This document shows positions 58,168 through 64,000 of a stretch of 64,000 nucleotides of DNA, one piece after another. Location: positions 354,373,696 to 354,437,695 of the forward strand of contig NC_061513.1 of assembly GCF_022539505.1 (NCBI RefSeq), in the 5' to 3' direction. The stretch's first letter is position 1, and every line of letters begins with the position of its first letter. Source of the stretch: Lolium rigidum. Lineage: Eukaryota; Streptophyta; Magnoliopsida; Poales; Poaceae. A program made the translations under genes and the position numbers. The notes under the pieces are model-generated. The model made no database searches. It saw nothing but the letters and a program-made list of their open reading frames with translations, and was not told the DNA's origin.

Positions 58168-59939
58168 TGAAAATAAGTCCACTAATGCATTTGGACTTTA
58201 AAAACACCTTGACAACATTTCAAGGTTGTATTTTACTTTAAATCAAGTATTCCCAAATTATTCTTAGTACTAACCTCTTACATGAAATAATAACGACATC
58301 GGAAGGGGGGAACAAACCCTAAAAATGGAATCATGCATAATTTCTTCTTTAACCATTGCCCTTATCGGACAATGATGCTATTTTTCAGAGACGAGAGGAC
58401 AAGGGTCAGTCCACACCTTCCAACTGCAAAACTTTGCAGGTGTTCGAGCAAGTTCATCACTTGCTCATGTCATTTGTGTATTTCTATCAAATTACTTGCA
58501 AAGTACTATGGTTATCACTATTGCATAAAAATCAAAACCACTACTTTCATAACTATGAATATGACTATGTGGTGGGCAATGGAACCATGGATTGTGTTGA
58601 TATGGTGGAGGTTCCATTGCACGGGTTTATATCCATCTAGGATTAAACAACAAATGTCGCCAGTGATTCTTGTGCCGTAATACCCGTGTTAACCATAAGA
58701 TCCGGAGTGGGACGGAGTAGTCAAAAGTGTTTCCACCTCTTGAACATCAACGGATTCGCTTACCGTAGACGGTTGTATCTTGCGGAGCAATTGGTGGGTG
58801 GGGAGCCCCTTCTAATTCCCCACGGTATAGCCGTTGCTTACCGTAGACGGTTGCTTGCTTGCGGAACAATTGGTGGGTGGGGATCCCCTTCTAATTCCCC
58901 ACGGTAATGTGGTCTATGATGGGTTGCAGCTACCGGCGAAGGAGTTTGGTTAACGAGTCCCAAACTGTTGTCGTGGTCGGGGTCCACCCTGAAATTACGG
59001 GAATAATGGGACCGACGAGGACCCGGGGTCGGGGTATGCAACAAAGGGTGGGTGTTCGAGGTAGCGGAGGAACATGATTGGCTAGACCTTATACCGGGCC
59101 TCACACCGAAGGAAGTGTGGACGGGAAAGCTGCCCGGTTGGCACCAAGGTTAAGATCTCTTATGGGTAAAGCAACACACCTCCGCAGAGTGTAAAGAACC
59201 GTGACCTGTCACTCCCTGTTCCGGGATTGAGGAACTGCGAACGCGGCCGGAAAGGAGCTCCATGAAGTTCTAGTAAACCGGTGAAGGTCGACGGACATAG
59301 CTCTTTGAAATAAAAGCAACCTCTTGAAGAAATGTTTACCAAAACCTCGCATTGGTATTAGACTTTCTCGGTCTAATATCGTAGTTAGTGCATTAAACAC
59401 CTCTTATCTATAATGAACTTGTTGAGTACGCTCGTACTCATACCACTCTTAAATCCCATGCTTAGATTGTCCGAATCGTCCGGAGGAGGACTACGACAAC
59501 AATGAAGGAGCCGAGATCATCGGCTATGATGAACCCGACCTCTCGGGAGGTGTTGAAGGAGTAGACTATCTCATAGTCTACGGATCCGGGGAGGCTTCTG
59601 GAGGAGAACAAGCCTAGAGATATCCGATAGTAGTAGTAACCGAGCAGCCCGAACTCTAGTATTTAGCCGCTCGATGAAATAAATGTTTAGTTTAATGAGA
59701 CTCCGGTATTGTAAGTTAAGTTGGGTTCGCTCGAACCCAGGAGTATTCCTCTTAGGACCCAAGAGGAGCTCCAAGACGACATGTGTATGATAGTTGTAAT
59801 AATAAATGAATGAGTTATGGACCCTGCTATGTTCTGTTGTACTACTCTGAGGGATGTAATATTTGCGAAATGGTACTTCGTGAATGTTATATCAACGACT
59901 GGCATACTACAACATGCAGTGGTATGCAGGGTCACCACA
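58055..59939 (+). repeat. 3' LTR, 5'-truncated
   Basis: Matches 50,587-51,054 followed directly by 55,668-57,083, so it lacks the Helitron and the first roughly 3.15 kb of the LTR. The junction with the internal domain has 10 bp of shared sequence (AAAAATTCTC). Confidence 0.85.
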
Positions 59940-59944
59940 GTTGA

Positions 59945-60573
59945 CCCCTTTGGATACCATAGCCCGAGAGTAGGAGTGAGAACAAGGTATCTTAGAATCC
60001 GTTTGACCGCCATTAAATGGCTCTCCTTGGGAGCGGATTGAAAACGAGCACACATCCCTACACTTAGCATGATATCCGGCCTAGAGGCACAAAGGTAGAG
60101 CAAGGATCCTATCATGGAGCAGTATACCTTTATGTCCACATCCTTCTCACCGCCACATGAGCCAAGTTGCCCCTTTACGGGCATGGGTGTCTTCATTGGG
60201 CTTGCATTGGTCATGTTGAATTTCTTGAGCATGTCCTTCACATACTTTTCTTGAGAGATGAAGGTGCCTTTTGCAAGTTGCCTCACTTGGAAGCCTAGGA
60301 AGAACTTCAACTCTCCCATCATGGACATCTCAAATTTCCTAGTCATCAATAGCTCAAAAGCTTTGTTATGATTGGGGTTAGTTCCACCAAAGATAATATC
60401 ATCAACATATATATGACATATAAATAGGCCACCCCTTTAACCCGTTTGGTGAAAAGGGTGGAATCGACCGTACCCATGCAAAACCCATCATGTAGTAAGA
60501 AATCCCTAAGGAACTCATACCAAGAACGTGGAGCTTGCTTGAGACCGTAGAGTGCCTTATGGAGTAAATACAC
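59945..60573 (-). pseudogene. SIRE-like pol: reverse transcriptase C-terminal part
   Basis: The minus strand reads [20 protein letters not shown], then in another frame [16 protein letters not shown] (the Y-V-D-D catalytic motif, near 60,395), MSMMGELKFFLGFQVRQL, KYVKDMLKKFNMTNASPMKT, GSLLYLCASRPDIMLSVGM and MAVKRILRYLVLTPTLG, up to WYPKGS at the insertion. It polymerises the element's DNA. Frameshifts near 60,575 and 60,420 break it. Its natural continuation is at 47,434. Confidence 0.85.
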
Positions 60574-62790
60574 GTGGTTGGGTCGGCATGGGTCTTCGAA
60601 ACCCGGGGTTGAGCCACATATGCGGTTTCTTTTAGAGGGCCATTCAAAAATGCACTTTTCACATCCATTTGATATAGTTTGAAATTGTGGAAAGATGCAA
60701 ATGCAAGCAAAAGACGAATAGCTTCAAGACGGGCTACCGGCGCAAAGGTATCCTCAAAATCCATACCTTCTATTTGGGCAAACCCTTGCGCCACTAACCT
60801 TGCTTTGTTTCGTATGACAATGCCATTCTCATCTTGCTTGTTCTTGAATACCCATTTGGTCCCAATAACATTGATGCGATGATCTTTGGGTCTCTCAACT
60901 AGAGACCACACTTCATTACGAGTGAAAGACTCCAATTCTTCTTGCATGGCAATTACCCAATCCGGATCAACCAAGGCTTCATGTACCTTGAGTGGTTCAA
61001 AACTAGACACAAAAGCATGGTGTTGACAATAAGTGATAAGTAATGCATGGTGTCTACGAGTTACCACTCCTCTTGAGATGCTACCAAGGACATGATCTAC
61101 TTTCATGTCACTTGCCCTTGTAGCGGCCTTGATCTTCCGAATGGTTCCTTCATGATCAATGAATTCATCTCTTGCTAGTGCTTGATCATGAGGGACCACT
61201 TGAGATTGAACATGAGTTGAGGATGTTTCTTGATCATCATCATGGTCTTGTTCCGTGGGATGAGGACTTTCTTCTTGTTCTTCGGAATGTGACTCATCTT
61301 GAGTGGAGGATGGTTCTTGAGTTGCACTTGATGGTTCGGCTTGAGTTGAGCTAGGCTCCACTTGAGCAGTGCTTGATACTTCTATTCCATCATCTTGATC
61401 ATCACTATGAATTTCCATGGGCCGAATGTGTCCAATGCCCATATGCTTGATGGCACTAGATGGATCATCATCATTACCTGCAACACATGGAACAAATTGC
61501 TCCACTTGGGAGCCATTATCCTCCAAGAACTCCACGTCACAAGATACTTCAATAGTCCCGGTGGACCGGTTGTAGTACCTATAGGCGTGAGAGTTCTCCG
61601 CATAACCAACAAATATGCCCTCTATGGTTCTAGTTTCAAATTTACCGAGCTTTCCTTTGTTGTTCTTAACAAGGCATTTGCATCCAAAGACACGAATGTA
61701 CATGACATTAGGCTTGTTACCGGTAAGAAGCTCGTATGGAGTTTTGTTGTGGAGGGGACGGAGGAAGAGCCGGTTGGAGTAGTGGACGGCCGTACAGATG
61801 GCTTCTCCCCAAAAGTTGTGGGGTGAGTTGAATTCACTCAACATGGTTCTTGCCATCTCAATGATAGTCCGGTTCTTCCTTTCAACAACACCATTTTGTT
61901 GAGGGGTGTATGGTGCCGAAAACTCATGCTTGATGCCCTCATCATCGACAAACTCTCGCATGGTGTAGTTCTTGAACTCGGTGCCATTGTCGGTTCTTAT
62001 CGCCTTGATCTCGGATTCATACATACGTTGAGCTTTCTTGGCAAAGATGATGAATTCCCTATGGGTCTCGTCCTTAGACTTAAGGAGAAAGACCCAAGAG
62101 TATCTTGTGTAATCATCAACAATGACGAGTCCATATTTGCTCCCACCAAGAGTATCATAATGTGATGGCCCAAAGAGATCCAAATGAAGGACCTCCAAAG
62201 GCCTAGATGTGGTGACGATACTCTTGATAGGATGTCTCTTCTTGAGTTGCTTTCCGGCTACACATGCACTGCAAACACGATCTTTCTCAAAAGAAATGCC
62301 GGTTAGTCCCACAATGTGTTCACCCTTTAGGAGTTGTTTGAGATTCCTCATGTTGACATGACAAAGGCGGCGATGCCACAACCAACCTTCGTCATGCTTG
62401 GTCGCCATTAGACATGTGGAGTGAGAGGAGCTCTCTTTCGAGAGGTCAACCACGTAAAGGTTGTTCTCCACATATCCAACGAGGACCAATTTGAGATTGT
62501 CACTCCTAAAGACTTTCACACAATAACTAGTAAAATATGAATTGTAACCGGCATCGGCAAGATGATATATAGAAAGTAAGTTATAGCCAAGGGATTCAAC
62601 AAGCATAACCGTCTCAAGGCACAAGTCCTTAGAGATTGCTACCTTGCCATACCCAAGTACCTTTCCCTTTGAGTTATCACCAAAGGTAATGCTTGACTTC
62701 TTGTTGATATCTTCAATGAATTGATCAAGCACACCTCTTCCTCCGGTCATATGATTGGTGCATCCACTATCAAACACCCATTTTGGACCA
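60402..62790 (-). pseudogene. SIRE-like pol: protease, integrase, reverse transcriptase N-terminal part
   Basis: The minus strand is open for nearly 2.4 kb. In order: protease motif [14 protein letters not shown] at the upstream end; integrase finger [18 protein letters not shown] then CSACVAGK; catalytic core [16 protein letters not shown] (first Asp), [12 protein letters not shown] (second Asp) and [13 protein letters not shown] (Glu); a variable acidic, serine- and glutamate-rich linker; and reverse transcriptase with [29 protein letters not shown] and [13 protein letters not shown] (first catalytic Asp). All integrase residues are kept. A frameshift near 60,590 ends the frame, and the real protein continues in the neighbouring frame. 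The order integrase before reverse transcriptase identifies Ty1-copia. Confidence 0.9.
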
Positions 62791-63076
62791 CCGGAGGAAT
62801 ATCCCTACAAAATCAAGTAGAGGATTTAGGAACCCATCGATTAATGGGTTCCTTTGCAATGGCAACAATATCTTTTGGTACCCAAATTGAGTACCCTCTA
62901 TAAGCATAGCCATTAGGAGGGCCAACATAGTTAGCATAGACATCACCATAATAATCAACAAATAATGCATAGTGATCGTTTGGCCCCGTGCGGTCACCAC
63001 TAGTGGCTTTGCCCTTTGAGGCTTTGCCATTATTAGTGACCTTCTTGTTCTTATCTTGAGCGGGTTTCTCCTTGTT
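62791..63076 (-). pseudogene. gag-pol linker of the SIRE-like element
   Basis: The minus strand reads NKEKPAQDKNKKVTNNGKAS, HYALFVDYYGDVYANYVGPP, YSIWVPKDIVAIAKEP and INRWVPKSST before a TGA near 62,812. The frame then changes to the protease frame. The W-V-P-K repeats are typical of the stretch just before the protease in this lineage, from memory. A TAA at 63,077 separates it from the coiled-coil ORF. Confidence 0.6.
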
Positions 63077-64000
63077 TTAGTTCTTCTTCTTGTGAGACTT
63101 GGGAACATATCCAAGTCCAAACTTTTGATTGTTTGACCTTTGCTTACTCAAGAGGTCATCCAATCCCATCTTGTTCTTGGCGGTGGTGAACTTTGCAAGT
63201 TCCTTTGTTAACCTAACATTTTCCTCAAGAATAGATGCATGCTCACAAGAGGATTCATTAGGATGATAGTCGAGACCATATTTAGTCACCAAGGATTCAA
63301 GATATGCATTGGTCTCAACATGCAAAGAGAGTTCCTCTTGTAAACGAACATGTTCCTCAACAAGCTTAGCATGCTCACTAGTAAAAGAGGTAGGGGAACT
63401 AGCATGCTTTTCAACAACAATGGGATCCTTCATTGATTCAAGTGCTTTTGTGTAGGTTTCTTGGAGTAGGTCATGGTTCTCTCCAAGTTTCTTGAGCTCA
63501 TCCTTAACAAGCTTGTTAGCTCTTTCAAGGTGGTCAAGATCCCTAGTGAGAGAAGCATGAGCAACTTCAAGTTCCTCCTTTGAGGTATGGAGCACTTGAG
63601 TCAAAGATTGAGCCCTATCAATAGTTTCTAGGTCCTTAACTTTATCAAGTTCATAAGTTTCAATTTGTTGCTTAAGACCTTGAGATATGCACCTTTCGGT
63701 TTTTAGCTCTTGTCTTAGGAGATTGAATCTCCGTTCCTTCTCATTTAAATGATATTCTAATTCCTCAATGGACTCATCCTTTTCCTTGAGTGAGTCCATC
63801 AAGAAATCAAACTTGACAAGTGCTTCACCACGAAGGGTGCATCTAACATCATAGAGTTCCTTAAGCACAATTAATTCTTCTTGATTTTCGTTTTCATCAT
63901 CAAGAACACTAGATAGGGAAGGTGGAGGTTCCATTACCTTGGTTTCCCTTGCCATAAGACAAGAGCCAACGATTGTAGAGGAGGGAGAGTCATCGGAGTC
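63077..64000 (-). CDS. SIRE-like gag, coiled-coil C-terminal region, continues past the right edge
   Basis: The minus strand is open from the window edge to TAA 63,077. It reads DSDDSPSSTIVG, CLMARETKVMEPPPSLSS and an acidic stretch. About 190 residues of heptad-rich helix follow (YDVRCTLRGEALVKFDFLMD, ELEYHLNEKERRFNLL, LERANKLVKDELKKLGENHD, EHVRLQEELSLHVETN), ending SNNQKFGLGYVPKSHKKKN. Long coiled coils in gag are characteristic of SIRE/Maximus-type copia elements. The CCHC knuckle should lie upstream, beyond the edge. The Met at 63,955 is internal because the frame is open before it. The TAA may be a mutation or the gag-pol boundary. Confidence 0.75.
   Translation of the reverse strand, partial: DSDDSPSSTIVGSCLMARETKVMEPPPSLSSVLDDENENQEELIVLKELYDVRCTLRGEALVKFDFLMDSLKEKDESIEELEYHLNEKERRFNLLRQELKTERCISQGLKQQIETYELDKVKDLETIDRAQSLTQVLHTSKEELEVAHASLTRDLDHLERANKLVKDELKKLGENHDLLQETYTKALESMKDPIVVEKHASSPTSFTSEHAKLVEEHVRLQEELSLHVETNAYLESLVTKYGLDYHPNESSCEHASILEENVRLTKELAKFTTAKNKMGLDDLLSKQRSNNQKFGLGYVPKSHKKKN

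Larger units (their letters stand above)
47435..59939 (+). mobile_element. LTR retrotransposon with ~5 kb LTRs, internally deleted
   Basis: It starts TGTAATGTCCCAGGTTTAGA and ends GGTATGCAGGGTCACCACA, flanked by the duplication GTTGA (47,430-47,434; 59,940-59,944) within the RNase H/reverse transcriptase region of the SIRE-like pol. The 5' LTR is 47,435-57,083, or about 5.04 kb without the nested Helitron. The internal domain keeps only a primer-binding site and an N-terminal ORF (57,084 to about 58,054). The 3' LTR keeps only its last 1.9 kb. Protease, integrase and reverse transcriptase are absent, so copia or gypsy affiliation cannot be told. I do not recognise the family. Confidence 0.85.
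34103..64000 (-). mobile_element. SIRE/Maximus-like Ty1-copia retrotransposon, minus strand, runs off the right edge
   Basis: In minus orientation the order is: gag with a long coiled coil (64,000 to 63,077), protease-integrase-reverse transcriptase (62,790 to 59,945), RNase H (47,434 to 46,946), a spliced extra ORF (46,075 to 35,888), a polypurine tract and the 3' LTR (35,394 to 34,103). The coiled-coil gag and an extra ORF after pol are features of the SIRE/Maximus lineage. It inserted into the BARE-like reverse transcriptase; the left target copy is probably AAATG (34,098-34,102). Two LTR elements later inserted in it. The 5' LTR and right target copy lie outside the window. Confidence 0.85.

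Noticed and set aside
1..64000. CRISPR arrays, bacterial operons or prophage
   Set aside because: No regularly spaced short repeats, and the whole window has plant transposon content.

Overview
The window looks like intergenic, transposon-packed chromosome of a cool-season grass (Pooideae, probably Triticeae or Poeae). This rests on the repeat families: BARE/Angela-type and SIRE/Maximus-type copia elements, Athila-type elements whose LTRs begin TGATACGTCTCC, Stowaway MITEs with CTCCCTCCGT ends, and CACTA elements with CTTTAGTCCCGGTT sub-terminal repeats. No complete single-copy host gene is visible. All family names come from recognition by eye, not from a database search.

Positions 1-840 may hold the leader and first exon of a minus-strand gene that runs off the left edge. 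Positions 841-16,880 are old, low-density sequence. They contain LINE and retroposon fragments, several MITEs, and two TIR-flanked carriers. One carrier holds a decayed B3-domain gene (4900-5397). The other holds a decayed minus-strand gene (15,640-16,142) and was later hit by a CACTA element (13,560-15,323), which itself carries a Stowaway MITE and a 5S-rRNA-like segment. Positions 16,890-24,964 are an old plus-strand Athila-type element that retains only a protease. It was interrupted by a Helitron (18,409-20,204, itself hit by a solo LTR) and by a second CACTA element (20,466-21,762). Positions 24,965-29,000 hold a minus-strand LINE with a MITE inside its reverse transcriptase.

From 29,000 rightwards there is one large nest. 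A Mutator-like transposase fragment (to 30,139) was hit by a BARE/Angela-like copia element (30,140-34,102). That element was hit by a SIRE/Maximus-like copia element on the minus strand, which begins at 34,103 and runs past the right edge. The SIRE-like element was then hit twice. The first insertion is an 8.15 kb Athila-type gag-protease element (35,929-44,077, duplicated target GCCAT). The second is a 12.5 kb element with LTRs of about 5 kb (47,435-59,939, duplicated target GTTGA). A 4.6 kb Helitron (51,055-55,667) sits inside one of those long LTRs, and the other LTR preserves the empty site.

The most interesting items are: the 517-codon spliced extra ORF of the SIRE-like element, readable across the 8 kb insertion; CCGG-rich repeats shared between that element's U3, the ORF's intron and its leader; the 5S-like segment inside a CACTA element; the Helitron with an internal empty-site control; and the large-LTR element whose retained ORF I do not recognise.
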